Source of the DNA: Clostridium sp. | GTDB taxonomy: Bacteria; Bacillota; Clostridia; Clostridiales; Clostridiaceae | Reading direction: 5' to 3' | Assembly: GCF_029258205.1 (NCBI RefSeq) | Contig: NZ_JARHZJ010000015.1 | Location: 1-64,000 of the forward strand | Length of the DNA stretch: 64,000 nucleotides | Part shown: positions 45,124 to 55,228 of the stretch, one piece after another | Numbering within the stretch: the first letter of the stretch is position 1 | Layout of the letters: each line of letters opens with the position of its first letter | The notes under the pieces: generated by a model | The model's database searches: none | The model's input: the letters and a program-made list of their open reading frames with translations, nothing else | Told to the model about the DNA's origin: nothing | Position numbers and translations under genes: made by a program

Positions 45124-46989
45124 CTATTTAATTACTTTAATAATATCTTCACCTTGAGTTACTGATTTATAATCAATTGTAACTATTTGACCAAATTCAT
45201 CTACATTAGTTATAATAATTGGTGTTATGCAATCATAACCTTCTTCTTTAATTTTGTCCATATCAAAATCAACTAATAATGTACCAACACTTACCTTATC
45301 TCCTTGAGAAACATGTGCATTGAAATGTCTTCCACCTAATTTTACAGTGTCTAATCCAATGTGTATTAACATTTCAACTCCATTTTTATCTTTCAGAGCA
45401 ATAGCGTGTTTTGTTTCAAATACCATTTCTACAGTTCCTTCAATTGGTGAAACAACTTTTCCTTCTGTTGGTATTATAGCAATTCCTTTTCCCATAATTT
45501 CATCTGAAAATACAGGGTCATTTACACTCTTTAAAGATACAGCTTCACCTATTAATGGTGCTTTTACTGTTATAATGTTTCCTTTTTGTACTTTTGGACT
45601 TTCGTCTACTTCGCTACTTTCTTCTACAGGATCTTTATAGAATATATAGCAAACTACAAATGATACAACTATACTTATTAATGTTCCAATTACTGCATAA
45701 ATGAAGTTTGTAATTGTATCTCCACCAATATAACTTGGTAATGTTAAAGCACCTGGTACTCCACCTGAGTAATTACGAACTCCTAAAAGTCCTAGGAACA
45801 ATCCACCTACTGCACCACCTATAATTGATGCATAAAGTGCTGGTCTAAATCTTAAATTTACTCCATATAAAGCTGGTTCAGTAATACCACAAACTGCTGT
45901 TATACCTGTTGATGAAGCTAATTGCTTAATTTCACTGTTTTTACTCTTAAATGCAACTGCTAATGTAGCACCACCTTGAGCTACGTTAGATGCTAATATC
46001 CCTGGATAAAGAACTGCATCATATCCCATTGTTATACGATTACTTATTCCTATTGGCATAAGTCCATAGTGTGTTCCTGTCATAACTAATAATGGTGATA
46101 TTGCTCCAATAATAGTTGGAACTAACCAACCTGCATATGATTCAAGAGTTTTAATTGCTAAAGCTACTTTATCACTAAGAATAAATCCTAATGGTCCAAT
46201 AACTACTAATGTAATAATACCAGTTACAAATACTGTAATTAAAGGTTTTGAGAAAAACTTAATAAACTTTGGTGAAACTTTATCTGCTATTGGTTCAATA
46301 TAAGACATTAACCAAATTGCTAAAATAATAGGAATTACACTAGAACCATAGTTTACTAATTTTATAGGTAATCCCAAAACACTAATACCTGAACCAGCTT
46401 CTTTTGCTCCATTTATCATAGCTATAAAGTTTGGATGAAGTAAAATTCCCCCTAACATCATCGCCATATATTGGTTGCATTTAAACTTCTTAGCTGCAGA
46501 GCTAGCTAGTAATATAGGCAAGAAATAGAATGCTGCATCTGCCATAAAATTAATAACTTGATAACTTTGAGAATCTTTAGATATTAAATTAAAGGCTAAT
46601 AATAATGATAGAACTGCTTTCAGCATACCTGATGCTGTAATAGCAGGTAATACAGGTGTGAAGATTCCTGATATTGTATCTATTAATTTTGCAAATAATT
46701 TTCTATCATCTTTTTCATTTTTATTTGAAGAAGCATTGTCTTCTAAATTTGTAATTTCAACTACTTCTCTATATACATTGGCTACTTCACTACCAATTAT
46801 AACTTGGTATTGACCTCCATTATTTACAGCTCCAATTACACCTTTTGTTGCTTTTATAGTAGCTGTATCTGCTTTATTTTCATCTTTTAAAGTAAATCTT
46901 AATCTTGTTGCACAGTGTGTTAATGATGAAATATTTTCTTTTCCACCAACAAGATTAATTATAGTTTTAGCTAATTCTTTATAATTCAT
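45124..46989 (-). CDS. beta-glucoside PTS transporter, EIIBCA
   Basis: A 621-residue fused permease. IIB is at about 1-85 with phospho-Cys26 in THCATRLRF. IIC is at about 105-455, with about ten membrane segments and GITEPALYG. IIA is at about 470-621 with phospho-His543 in LIHIGLDTV. The BCA order is that of BglF/BglP. It imports and phosphorylates beta-glucosides using HPr. In this family the transporter also phosphorylates and inhibits its antiterminator when sugar is absent. A second antitermination site lies just before it. Confidence 0.95.
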   Translation of the reverse strand: MNYKELAKTIINLVGGKENISSLTHCATRLRFTLKDENKADTATIKATKGVIGAVNNGGQYQVIIGSEVANVYREVVEITNLEDNASSNKNEKDDRKLFAKLIDTISGIFTPVLPAITASGMLKAVLSLLLAFNLISKDSQSYQVINFMADAAFYFLPILLASSAAKKFKCNQYMAMMLGGILLHPNFIAMINGAKEAGSGISVLGLPIKLVNYGSSVIPIILAIWLMSYIEPIADKVSPKFIKFFSKPLITVFVTGIITLVVIGPLGFILSDKVALAIKTLESYAGWLVPTIIGAISPLLVMTGTHYGLMPIGISNRITMGYDAVLYPGILASNVAQGGATLAVAFKSKNSEIKQLASSTGITAVCGITEPALYGVNLRFRPALYASIIGGAVGGLFLGLLGVRNYSGGVPGALTLPSYIGGDTITNFIYAVIGTLISIVVSFVVCYIFYKDPVEESSEVDESPKVQKGNIITVKAPLIGEAVSLKSVNDPVFSDEIMGKGIAIIPTEGKVVSPIEGTVEMVFETKHAIALKDKNGVEMLIHIGLDTVKLGGRHFNAHVSQGDKVSVGTLLVDFDMDKIKEEGYDCITPIIITNVDEFGQIVTIDYKSVTQGEDIIKVIK

Positions 46990-47030
46990 CTATTATTTCC
47001 CCCTAAATATTATTTTTATAATTTCTTAAA

Positions 47031-47112
47031 TAAAAAATACCTAAATAAAAACTTAATTAGTGTAAAACTAACTAACTTTTATCTAGGTATAGCCTGTTTA
47101 AAGTAACTACCC
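47031..47112 (-). promoter_or_regulatory. second RAT antiterminator/terminator, between licT and bglP
   Basis: On the minus strand GGGTAGTTACTTTAAACAGG (47112-47093) resembles the ribonucleic antiterminator and overlaps the terminator arm. TACCTAGATAAAA (47089-47077) pairs with TTTTTATTTAGGTA (47051-47038), followed by six T. Confidence 0.8.
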
Positions 47113-47113
47113 A

Positions 47114-47947
47114 TTACATATTTGTAATTCGTTTTATGTGAATAGTAAGATAGATCATCTCATCTTCTGTTAATTCACATCCATATTCTTTTTTAATAAA
47201 ATCTTTAACTTTTAGTGTACATTCATATTCTTTTTTATATTGTTTTTTTAAAACTTCTAGAAATTTTGTATCTCCGTCTTCAATAATAGCTTCACTAAAT
47301 ATTCTTTGAGCAAAAAATTTAAGATGGGTTATGAATCTTTCATAATGAATTGAATATTCATCTAATTCTAATTTAAAATGATATTTAATTATATTAATTA
47401 TATTATCAATCATTTTAGTCATATTAGTAGTCTTTTCCATAGATATATCATCCATTAAAGCATTTACTAAATGTAGTGCAATAAATCCCGCTTCATCTTC
47501 TAGCAAAGTAACGCCAAGTTTATTTTTAATTATATTTAGTGCTTCTTTTCCTACTAAAAACTCATGATTATAGAACTTTTTAATTTCCCATAATAATGCA
47601 TTTCTTACGACCAAGCCATCTTTTTGTCTCTCTATTGCAAAGTTAATGTGATCAGCTAAGGTTATATAAAGATTATCATTTAATTTCTTTCCTAATGATG
47701 CTTTTGCAAAACTTACTATCTGATTGGTTACTTGAATATGTTCTAAAGGTATTTTTCTTAGTAATTTTATCAGCTGATTTGAACTTTCTTTATCATTACA
47801 AGTGTAAATTCTTTCAACTAAATTTTCATCTATTTCATCTCCAAGAGTCTTCTTAAAACCTAATCCACATCCCATGACCAGCACTTCATTGTTATTGTAA
47901 TCTACAGATTTAACTAGATTATTATTAATTACTTTAACAACCTTCAT
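47114..47947 (-). CDS. licT: BglG/LicT-family transcription antiterminator
   Basis: A 277-residue protein. The RNA-binding CAT domain (1-55) starts KVVKVINNNLVKSVDYNNNEVLVMGCGLGF. Two PTS regulation domains follow (PRD1 about 65-170 with LADHINFAIER and DEAGFIALHLVNA; PRD2 about 175-277 with HYERFITHLKFFAQR and DEMIYLTIHIKRI). Dimeric protein binds RAT RNA and prevents terminator formation when beta-glucosides are present. The AGGAGGGAGG site is unusually far (13 bases) from ATG 47947. It is the first gene of the operon, preceded by a RAT/terminator. Confidence 0.93.
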   Translation of the reverse strand: MKVVKVINNNLVKSVDYNNNEVLVMGCGLGFKKTLGDEIDENLVERIYTCNDKESSNQLIKLLRKIPLEHIQVTNQIVSFAKASLGKKLNDNLYITLADHINFAIERQKDGLVVRNALLWEIKKFYNHEFLVGKEALNIIKNKLGVTLLEDEAGFIALHLVNALMDDISMEKTTNMTKMIDNIINIIKYHFKLELDEYSIHYERFITHLKFFAQRIFSEAIIEDGDTKFLEVLKKQYKKEYECTLKVKDFIKKEYGCELTEDEMIYLTIHIKRITNM

Positions 47948-47978
47948 TATTTACAAATAGCCTCCCTCCTTATAATTA

Positions 47979-48071
47979 CAAAAAGGCTATACCTTTCTTG
48001 TGACCTAATATGAATCAGAATTTAGAATTCACACACAAAATGGTATAGCCTGCATAACCAGTAACAATCCA
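47979..48071 (-). promoter_or_regulatory. first RAT antiterminator/terminator in the licT leader
   Basis: On the minus strand GGATTGTTACTGGTTATGCA (48070-48051) followed by GGC is a near-exact LicT RAT. It overlaps the 5' arm of a terminator: AGGCTATACC (48051-48042) pairs with GGTATAGCCT (47993-47984), then five T. Confidence 0.92.
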
Positions 48072-48087
48072 ACTTAATTATGTTTTC

Positions 48088-48116
48088 ATTATAATTTTTC
48101 AAAAAATAAATGTCAA
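48088..48116 (-). promoter_or_regulatory. consensus promoter of the licT-bglP-bglA operon
   Basis: TTGACA (48116-48111) and TATAAT (48093-48088) with a 17-base spacer, about 15 bases before the RAT site. This is a perfect sigma-A promoter, fitting an operon controlled after initiation. Confidence 0.92.
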
Positions 48117-48137
48117 TACTTTCTGTATATGTTTTCA

Positions 48138-48167
48138 AAGATTTTTTATTGTTACATAAAAAATCTT
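48138..48167. terminator. short A/T hairpin upstream of the bgl promoter
   Basis: A perfect 12-bp stem (48138-48149 with 48156-48167), loop TGTTAC. It may insulate the promoter from the old transposase unit. Confidence 0.5.
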
Positions 48168-48290
48168 CAAGATGACTGTAAAGCCATCGATTTTTTTGTC
48201 CATATATATAAGTGATATTCCAAACTATAATAGTAAATTTTTACTTTAATAATTTTACAGTTGAATAAAAAACAAATTCTTAGGCTATTT

Positions 48291-48747
48291 TTAATGACTC
48301 AAAACTTTTTTTATAGTTGTCTTGCTTAAAGCGGTTTCGCAAATATATCTAACTTTAGATTTTTCTAAAGCTTTTTTGATAGATTTATATTTAGTATTAA
48401 AGTGATTATTATCATTAGAATATATTTTGCAATAGGTGTAGTTTACTAAAACATTATTAGAAAATATCTATGGATACTTTTTTGACTTCTTACTTGATAT
48501 TCGTTTAATACTAAGTAAGTTTTACAATCTAGGAAAAAAGGATCAATAGCCCAACGGTCAGTATATAGAGTTAAAGTTTCTAATTGGTTTAATGATTTAT
48601 ATAAGGAAATAAAAATTCTTAATAATCCATTATTTTGGAAAGTATCTTTAAGATAACTTAAGACAATAGAAATATTTTCTGTATTTTTTAATTTACCAAC
48701 ATAATTGCAAATGTGGCATTGTTTACATTTGGCGGTGACAAGGTTAA
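48291..48747 (-). pseudogene. C-terminal remnant of a DDE transposase
   Basis: The minus strand encodes KCKQCHICNYVGKLKNTE, ISIVLSYLKDTFQNNGLL, then TLYTDRWAIDPFFLDCKTYL and NEYQVRSQKSIHRYF. The YxxRW.I..FF..K segment with a late YQ.RS..SI.R is the C-terminal third of an IS4/IS1182-like DDE transposase. A stop (TTTTAG) interrupts; a one-base shift restores VNYTYCKIYSNDNN to a stop at 48291. The N-terminal two thirds and both ends are missing. Confidence 0.7.
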
Positions 48748-48835
48748 ATTTTTAGTTAATTCTATTTTATCAATAGAATTTTTATCATAGATATTAATTG
48801 AATAATGATAGAAATAAGTAAGTTTTAAATAAAAC

Positions 48836-49159
48836 TTACTTATTTCTATTTAATAACATATAAATTGTGCTTAATATTAAAGGAATATATTTTATCAATA
48901 AATCTCCAGTAAAAATATTATAAGATATAAATAAAGTTATAATAAAATAACTTGTAATGAATAAAATATTATATTTTTTTTGTATTATAAAATAGATTGT
49001 TAAAATTATAAAAATAATAAAAATAAAAAAATATATAATAAATTTAATGAAAAATGCATTTGACTTAGAAGAATAAACCAATAGAATGATAAATAGCCAA
49101 GCTGTTAAAAAAATCAATAATATTAAAAGTATTGAAGAAATAATTTTAAATAATTTCAT
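48836..49159 (-). CDS. small four-helix membrane protein, unknown
   Basis: A 107-residue, extremely hydrophobic protein with four predicted membrane helices (about 6-28, 38-60, 64-84, 90-103) and a short basic tail. I start it at ATG 49159, six bases after AGGTGG; the in-frame GTG nine bases earlier lies in that site. I recognise no family. It sits between a dead transposase and the DUF389 gene; no promoter or terminator is clear. Ile/Phe-rich composition is stronger than in neighbours. Confidence 0.6.
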   Translation of the reverse strand: MKLFKIISSILLILLIFLTAWLFIILLVYSSKSNAFFIKFIIYFFIFIIFIILTIYFIIQKKYNILFITSYFIITLFISYNIFTGDLLIKYIPLILSTIYMLLNRNK

Positions 49160-49293
49160 AGTAGCCACCTATATATTATTTTAAAATATTTTATATCTCT
49201 TTATTTATGTTTTATCATATGAGATTAAAACTTTCTATTTTTTAGAATCGTTTTTAAAATTACTTTTTATAACTTTCTTAAATTTAAAATCTA

Positions 49294-50595
49294 TTAAGAG
49301 TTTGTATTCTCCTTATTTGTATTTTCTTTTTCAAAGTAAATTTTAGAATTTTTTAATTCAGGATTAGATAGAATATAAGCATTAATAGCATCTTTATCAA
49401 TATTATCTTTAGAATGATTTATAATAAATACAGGCAATTCATTGTCTAAAATTCCACTATAAACTTTAGTTATGTCATTAAACTTTCCTGGTAAAGAAGA
49501 AGTAACTGAGTTTAATGTTGATGTAACATTATTATTGTTATTAGAGTTATTTTTTCCTTTATTTATTTCTAAATCACCTATAAAACCAGAATCCTGTTCT
49601 TTGATTTTATCTAAATACATTTTTAATTCAGGGAAATTATCAGTTGATTGTTGAATTATAAGTTTATATCCGCTGAAATTATAATATTTTAATGTGTCTT
49701 GTAATCTTTCTTCTTCTGAATTATCTATGGTGTTACCTATTATAACTAATTCTATCGTTTTATTCTTTGTATTTATTTCCTTGTTAAGAATGTATTCAGA
49801 AGGCAGCTCATTTTCAATAAAGTCACTAAGATTTGTATTGTCTAAAAAGCTATCAACCATAGTTGCAGCTGAAATTAAACTTGGTATAGTAACTAGAATG
49901 GTTGAAACTATAATTATTTTTTTTAATTTCTTTTGTTTTATTTCTGATAAAGTATTTCTAGTTGGTATTTTCATAAATTTGACAACAAGTAAAGTTGAAA
50001 GTGCTATGAAAAATGAGTTTATAAAAAATAAATAACCTGCACCTAAGAATATATGTATATTTTTTGTTGCTAAACCATAACCGCTTGTACAAAGTGGAGG
50101 CATTAATGCAGTTGCTATGGCAACTCCAGGTAAAATATTTCCTGATTTTTTACGAGTTATACCTATTATCCCTGCAATTCCTCCAGTAAAGGCTATAATT
50201 ACATCCCATATGTTAGGGGATGTTCTAGATAATATTTCACTTCCTGCATTAGATATAGGGCTTAAAGAAAAATAAATAGTAGCAGTAGTTATACTTATGA
50301 TTATTTCTATTATTAGTATAATTGCAGATTTTTTTAAAAGTTTTAAATTATAAATACCTACGGAATATCCTATGGCTATTATTGGTCCCATAAGTGGAGA
50401 AATAAGCATTGCACCTATAATAACAGCAGTAGCATTCATATTTAAACCAACAGATGCTATTATTATTGCACACATTAAAATTATAAAATTAGCTCCACCT
50501 ATGTTAACACCATCTAATATGTTGTCATGAATTTCATCATATGTAGCTTGATCTTTCTTAAACTCATTAAAGAATCTTTCTTTAGTAATACTCAC
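49294..50595 (-). CDS. DUF389/TIGR00341-family membrane protein
   Basis: A 433-residue protein. Six or more membrane helices (about 35-240) include NATAVIIGAMLISPLMGPIIAIGY and ATALMPPLCTSGYGLA, the DUF389 signature. The C-terminal 190 residues are soluble, extracytoplasmic or cytoplasmic, with an Asn-rich stretch (about 350-365). The function is not known. I start it at GTG 50595, seven bases after AGGAGAGG; the longer frame merely translates that ribosome site. Confidence 0.88.
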   Translation of the reverse strand: MSITKERFFNEFKKDQATYDEIHDNILDGVNIGGANFIILMCAIIIASVGLNMNATAVIIGAMLISPLMGPIIAIGYSVGIYNLKLLKKSAIILIIEIIISITTATIYFSLSPISNAGSEILSRTSPNIWDVIIAFTGGIAGIIGITRKKSGNILPGVAIATALMPPLCTSGYGLATKNIHIFLGAGYLFFINSFFIALSTLLVVKFMKIPTRNTLSEIKQKKLKKIIIVSTILVTIPSLISAATMVDSFLDNTNLSDFIENELPSEYILNKEINTKNKTIELVIIGNTIDNSEEERLQDTLKYYNFSGYKLIIQQSTDNFPELKMYLDKIKEQDSGFIGDLEINKGKNNSNNNNNVTSTLNSVTSSLPGKFNDITKVYSGILDNELPVFIINHSKDNIDKDAINAYILSNPELKNSKIYFEKENTNKENTNS

Positions 50596-50899
50596 ATTAA
50601 TTCCTCTCCTTTTGTTTAATTTAAAAAATAAGTTTGATAACATATATTTTAAGATACTTAGAATAATATGTCACTTTTTAAATGTTAGAGTATTGTTATT
50701 AAGGATCTTTCTGTAGCTGAAGAATAATATTTTAAAGTAATATATCTTAAGATGGAATGTAGGCTAAAGTGTTCTGCTATTGTGTTTTTATAGGAAAATT
50801 ATGCTGAAATAACATGTAAATTACACATAAAAGTTAACAAGATGTTAAAATAAATATATAAACCATTTGGGGATAATTTACTATAAGGAGTGATTATTC

Positions 50900-52495
50900 A
50901 TGATAAAAAAAGATTTTGAAAAAAAGCTAGAAGGATTAGGAGCTTTTGAAATTAGTAGTAAGATGTTAAAGTTAGCTAAAAATAATGAAAAACACAATGC
51001 ATTTTTGAATGCAGGAAGAGGAAATCCTAACTGGATAAATACTCAAGGAAGACTAGCATTAAGTAGAATAGTAGAATTTGGTGTCTTTGAATCTAGAAGA
51101 ACTATACATAATGGAAATTTAGCTGGGTATACAAATTTAGAGGGTATATATGAAAGATTAATTAATTTCTTAGATAGTAGTCATGAAGTAGATAAATTTT
51201 TATGTGATGCTATAGATTACAGCATTAAAACTTTGAGTGTTAATAAGGATGAATTAGTTAAGGAATTTGTAGATGGAGCAATTGGAAATGATTATCCAGT
51301 TCCCAATAGATGTTTAGTTAATACAGAAAAGATTTTAAAACTATATTTAGAAAAAGAACTTTTTGGAGGGGTAAAACTAGCTAAGGAAACTAATATATTT
51401 CCAACAGAAGGTGGAACAGCAGCTATATGTTACATATTTAATTCATTAAAAGAAAATGGACTAATAAAAGTTGGAGATAGGATTGCTATAAACACTCCAA
51501 TATTTACACCATACTTACAAATACCAGAATTAAAAGACTATGAAATGGTTGAAGTAGATTTAATTTCAAAGGAAGAAAATGATTGGGTTATAGAGGATTC
51601 AGAATTAGATAAATTAAGAGATAGAGATATTAAAGCTTTATTTTTTGTAAATCCTTCAAATCCAGCTTCTAAAGCTTTAAGTGAAGAGGTTTTAAATCAC
51701 ATAGCTGATATAGTTAAAGAACGTAAGGATTTAATGATAATAACTGATGATGTTTATGGAACATTTGTTGAAAATTTTAAGACTATATATTCAGTAGCAC
51801 CTTATAATACATTATTGGTTTATTCATTCTCTAAATTATATGGTGTAACAGGATGGAGATTAGGATTAATAGCTGCTAATGAAAATAATGTTTTTGATGA
51901 GTTAATAAGTAAATTACCAGAAGAAAAATTACAAGATTTAGATAAAAGATATGGTCTTGTAACTTTTGAACCAAGAAAGTTTAAATTTATTGATAGAATT
52001 GTTGCAGATAGTCGTTCAGTTGGGCTTTATCATACTTCAGGCTTATCAACACCTCAACAAATTCAAATGGCTTTATTTGCTTTAACTTCATTGATTACTA
52101 AAGGAATGGATCCATATATTGAAAGTTCTAAAAAATTAGTAAGAGAGAGATATCATGATTTATGCTATACATTAGGAATTAAAGAAGATGATAGTAGAGA
52201 AAATGCTAAATACTATTCGTTAATAGATATTTACAAGTTAGCTGGCGATTTATATGATGATGAGTTTAAGGAATACTTAAAGGATAACTTTGAAACTATT
52301 GATTTTTTATTACGTTTAGCAGAGATAAATGGGGTAGTATTAATGGAAGGGGTAGGTTTTGGAACAGCACCAGGAATATTGCGTGTATCTGAAGCTAATT
52401 TGCCAGATGAGGCATATAAGAAAATAGCAAAACAAGTTTTAGAGTTGTTATCTGAATACTATAATCAATATAAATCACAAAATAGTATAGAATAA
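50900..52495 (+). CDS. aspD: bifunctional aspartate aminotransferase / L-aspartate 4-decarboxylase
   Basis: A 531-residue PLP enzyme much longer than ordinary aspartate aminotransferases. The N-terminal LNAGRGNPNWINTQGR and the insert at about 90-160 mark the AspD group. The PLP lysine is Lys312 in YSFSKLYGVTGWRLG, the Asp binding the ring nitrogen lies in ITDDVYG, and the carboxylate-binding Arg is in the late ILRVSEANL. It converts aspartate to alanine and CO2. With an aspartate:alanine antiporter this yields a proton gradient, but no aspT gene is in the window. It is a single-gene unit. Confidence 0.94.
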   Translation: MIKKDFEKKLEGLGAFEISSKMLKLAKNNEKHNAFLNAGRGNPNWINTQGRLALSRIVEFGVFESRRTIHNGNLAGYTNLEGIYERLINFLDSSHEVDKFLCDAIDYSIKTLSVNKDELVKEFVDGAIGNDYPVPNRCLVNTEKILKLYLEKELFGGVKLAKETNIFPTEGGTAAICYIFNSLKENGLIKVGDRIAINTPIFTPYLQIPELKDYEMVEVDLISKEENDWVIEDSELDKLRDRDIKALFFVNPSNPASKALSEEVLNHIADIVKERKDLMIITDDVYGTFVENFKTIYSVAPYNTLLVYSFSKLYGVTGWRLGLIAANENNVFDELISKLPEEKLQDLDKRYGLVTFEPRKFKFIDRIVADSRSVGLYHTSGLSTPQQIQMALFALTSLITKGMDPYIESSKKLVRERYHDLCYTLGIKEDDSRENAKYYSLIDIYKLAGDLYDDEFKEYLKDNFETIDFLLRLAEINGVVLMEGVGFGTAPGILRVSEANLPDEAYKKIAKQVLELLSEYYNQYKSQNSIE

Positions 52496-52502
52496 GTTAT
52501 AT

Positions 52503-52541
52503 AGAAAAAAAGGCAAGCTTTCTAAGTTTGTCTTTTTTCTA
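52503..52541 (+). terminator. terminator after aspD
   Basis: AGAAAAAAAGGCAAGC pairs with GTTTGTCTTTTTTCT through a G-T-containing stem, ending in a T-rich run. Confidence 0.82.
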
Positions 52542-52689
52542 TTTTAGAAGTTTTGGATTAAAAGTGTTATTTAAAATGATTAGATTTATGTTTATAACAA
52601 TTATTATTAGTGGAATATATAAAAACTTATGTAAAAAATATATAGTATAATTAATTTATATATTTAGTCTAATACTATTGGTTTAGAGA

Positions 52690-52942
52690 TAATAAATGCA
52701 TATATAAATATTGATAATAGAGATATTCCCTATGGAAAGACAGTTTCATATAAGGAGATAGATGAGAAAATATGAAATCCAAAGGCTGTTAGAGCAGAGT
52801 AGGAGAAGCAAACAATAAAAATCCTATTTCTATAATAATTCCTTGTCATAGAGTTATAGGAAAAGACGGATAGTTAACAGGATATGGTGGTGGATTAAGT
52901 AAAAAGGAATATTTACTTAATTTAGAGCATGAAAATAAGTAG
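52690..52942 (+). pseudogene. ogt: remnant of methylated-DNA--protein-cysteine methyltransferase (ogt)
   Basis: IPYGKTVSYKEIDEKI, a TGA stop, then NPKAVRAE and after a frameshift EANNKNPISIIIPCHRVIGK, DG, a TAG stop, LTGYGGGLSKKEYLLNLEHE to a normal stop. The active-site PCHR motif is intact, but two internal stops and a two-base shift destroy the frame, and the N-terminal part and start are gone. Family knowledge: Ogt removes alkyl groups from O6-alkylguanine. It lies just upstream of recQ. Confidence 0.88.
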
Positions 52943-52990
52943 TACTTATTAAATAATTTTGGTGGCTTATAAATTGGAGGGATAGAAATA

Positions 52991-55165
52991 TTGAGTAGAG
53001 TGAAAGAGATTTTAAAAAGTTTTTACGGATATAGTGAGTTTAGAAAAGGACAAGAAAATATAATAAATGAGATTATAAATGGAAATGATGTTGTAGCTAT
53101 AATGCCAACTGGCGGAGGAAAATCAATCTGTTATCAAATTCCAGCTTTGATTTTAGAGGGAGTTACAGTTGTAATTTCACCACTTATTTCTCTTATGAAA
53201 GACCAAGTTGATTCCATAAATAGTATTGGAATAGAGTCAGCATATATAAATTCAACTCTTAGTAATGAAGAGATAAATAATATATTTAAAAGTGTTAAAG
53301 ATGGACATATAAAAATATTATATGTAGCACCTGAAAGACTTGAGTCTATGGAATTTTTAAATTTAGTTTCTAATATAGATATTTCACAAGTGGCTGTTGA
53401 TGAGGCTCATTGCGTTTCTCAATGGGGACATGATTTTAGAAGTAGTTATAAATTTATTGGAAGGTTTATAAATCTTTTAAGAAAAAGGCCTGTAGTTTCA
53501 GCTTTTACAGCAACTGCAACAGAGGAAGTTAGAAAAGATATTGTAAAATTACTTGAGCTTAATAATCCAAAGGTTTTTGTTTCTGGATTTGATAGAGATA
53601 ATCTAAAAATAATAATAGAAAAGGGAGTTAATAAGGCTCATTATATATTAGATTATTTAAAAGAAAATAAAGATGTTTCTGGAATTATTTATTGTGCTAC
53701 TAGAAAAGAGGTAGATTCTTTATGTGAACTTATAAATTCAAGAGGAATAAATTGTACAAAATATCATGCTGGACTTTCTGATGTTGAAAGAAAAGAGAAT
53801 CAAGAGGATTTTGTTTTTGATAAGGTAAATGTAATGGTTGCTACTAATGCTTTTGGAATGGGAATAGATAAGCCTAATATAAGATATGTAATTCACAATA
53901 ATATGCCTAAAAACATAGAAGGATATTATCAGGAGATAGGAAGAGCAGGAAGAGATGGAGAAAAATCAGAGTGTATCCTTATTTTTTCACCAGGAGATGT
54001 TCAGACACAGAAATATATAATAGAAAATGGAACTTTAAATCCTGAAAGAAAGATAAATGAACTAAGTAAGTTACAAACAATGATGGATTTGGTTTATTCT
54101 AATGGATGTTATAGAAGATTTATACTCAATTATTTTGGTGAAGATTTAGAGAAAGATTGCAATAATTGTAGTAATTGTGAAATGGAAGGAGAATTAGTTG
54201 ATAAAACAATAGATGCTCAGAAAGTTATTTCATGTGTTTATAGAATGAAAAGAGCATTTGGAATAGGAGTAATAATAGATGTTTTAAGAGCTTCAAAAAA
54301 TAAGAAAATAATTGAATTAGGATTAGATCAGCTAAGTACTTATGGCATAATGAAGGATTATTCTAAGGAGGGACTTAAGGACTTTATAAACACTCTAATT
54401 TCACATAGATATATAGATTATATAGGTGAATATCCTGTAGTTAGACTTAATCAAAGTTCAATAGATATTCTTAAGGGTAATGAAAAAGTTATGTTTAAGG
54501 AAAAGAGAAAAGCTCACAGAGTATCTAAAAATAATGAATTATTTGATTTATTAAGAAGCTTAAGAAAAGAAATTGCTTTAGAAGAAGGGGTACCTCCATA
54601 TATAGTATTTGGTGATAATACACTTAAAGAGATGAGTGTAAGAATACCATTAAATGAGAGTCAACTTTCAGAAATAAGTGGTGTTGGAGAAAAGAAAATA
54701 CTTAAATATGGTGAAATGTTCTTAAATGTAATAAAGGAATATGTTAAATTAAACAATATTGAGGTTAAGTGGGAATCTGGATTAAAAATTAATAAGGATG
54801 AGTTAGAAGAAAAGTTTAAAAAAGGTAATAGTAAAAACGGAAAGAAAAAATCCTTTGAAATTACTATAGATATGCTTAGAGAAGGGGATAAGTTTCACAC
54901 TATTGCAAAAGAACGAGAACTTTCTATTACTACAGTACTTTCACATATTCAGCAATATTTAGAAGAGGGAAATAAAATAGACTTTGAGATAGATTTTGAT
55001 TCCTTATTTTCAAAAAGAGAAGAACAATTGGTTTTAGATGCTATAGATAAGGTTGGTTATAGTAAGCTAAAACCTATTAAGGAAAATCTAGAAGAGGATG
55101 TTTCCTATGAAAAAATAAGATTTATAGTTACTAAATTAACTATAAATAATTTAAGAAAAGAATAA
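52991..55165 (+). CDS. recQ: ATP-dependent DNA helicase RecQ
   Basis: A 724-residue SF2 helicase. Walker A is MPTGGGKSICYQ (GGGKS 41-45) and DEAH is at 137-140. SAFTATAT, QEIGRAGRDG and a zinc-binding region with NYFGEDLEKDCNNCSNC at about 375-392 follow. An RQC winged helix, an HRDC domain (about 510-590) and a C-terminal HTH segment complete it. It unwinds recombination and replication intermediates. The likely start is TTG 52991, nine bases after GGAGGG; GTG 53000 is an alternative. Longer than E. coli RecQ because of the C-terminal HTH extension. Confidence 0.94.
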   Translation: MSRVKEILKSFYGYSEFRKGQENIINEIINGNDVVAIMPTGGGKSICYQIPALILEGVTVVISPLISLMKDQVDSINSIGIESAYINSTLSNEEINNIFKSVKDGHIKILYVAPERLESMEFLNLVSNIDISQVAVDEAHCVSQWGHDFRSSYKFIGRFINLLRKRPVVSAFTATATEEVRKDIVKLLELNNPKVFVSGFDRDNLKIIIEKGVNKAHYILDYLKENKDVSGIIYCATRKEVDSLCELINSRGINCTKYHAGLSDVERKENQEDFVFDKVNVMVATNAFGMGIDKPNIRYVIHNNMPKNIEGYYQEIGRAGRDGEKSECILIFSPGDVQTQKYIIENGTLNPERKINELSKLQTMMDLVYSNGCYRRFILNYFGEDLEKDCNNCSNCEMEGELVDKTIDAQKVISCVYRMKRAFGIGVIIDVLRASKNKKIIELGLDQLSTYGIMKDYSKEGLKDFINTLISHRYIDYIGEYPVVRLNQSSIDILKGNEKVMFKEKRKAHRVSKNNELFDLLRSLRKEIALEEGVPPYIVFGDNTLKEMSVRIPLNESQLSEISGVGEKKILKYGEMFLNVIKEYVKLNNIEVKWESGLKINKDELEEKFKKGNSKNGKKKSFEITIDMLREGDKFHTIAKERELSITTVLSHIQQYLEEGNKIDFEIDFDSLFSKREEQLVLDAIDKVGYSKLKPIKENLEEDVSYEKIRFIVTKLTINNLRKE

Positions 55166-55196
55166 TATTAATATAGGTTTAAGATGGAAATTAATA

Positions 55197-55228
55197 GGGA
55201 CTATGTCAAGAGTGGCATAGTCCTTATT
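55197..55228 (+). terminator. probable terminator after recQ
   Basis: GGACTATG (55198-55205) pairs with CATAGTCC (55216-55223), followed by TTATTTA. Confidence 0.6.
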
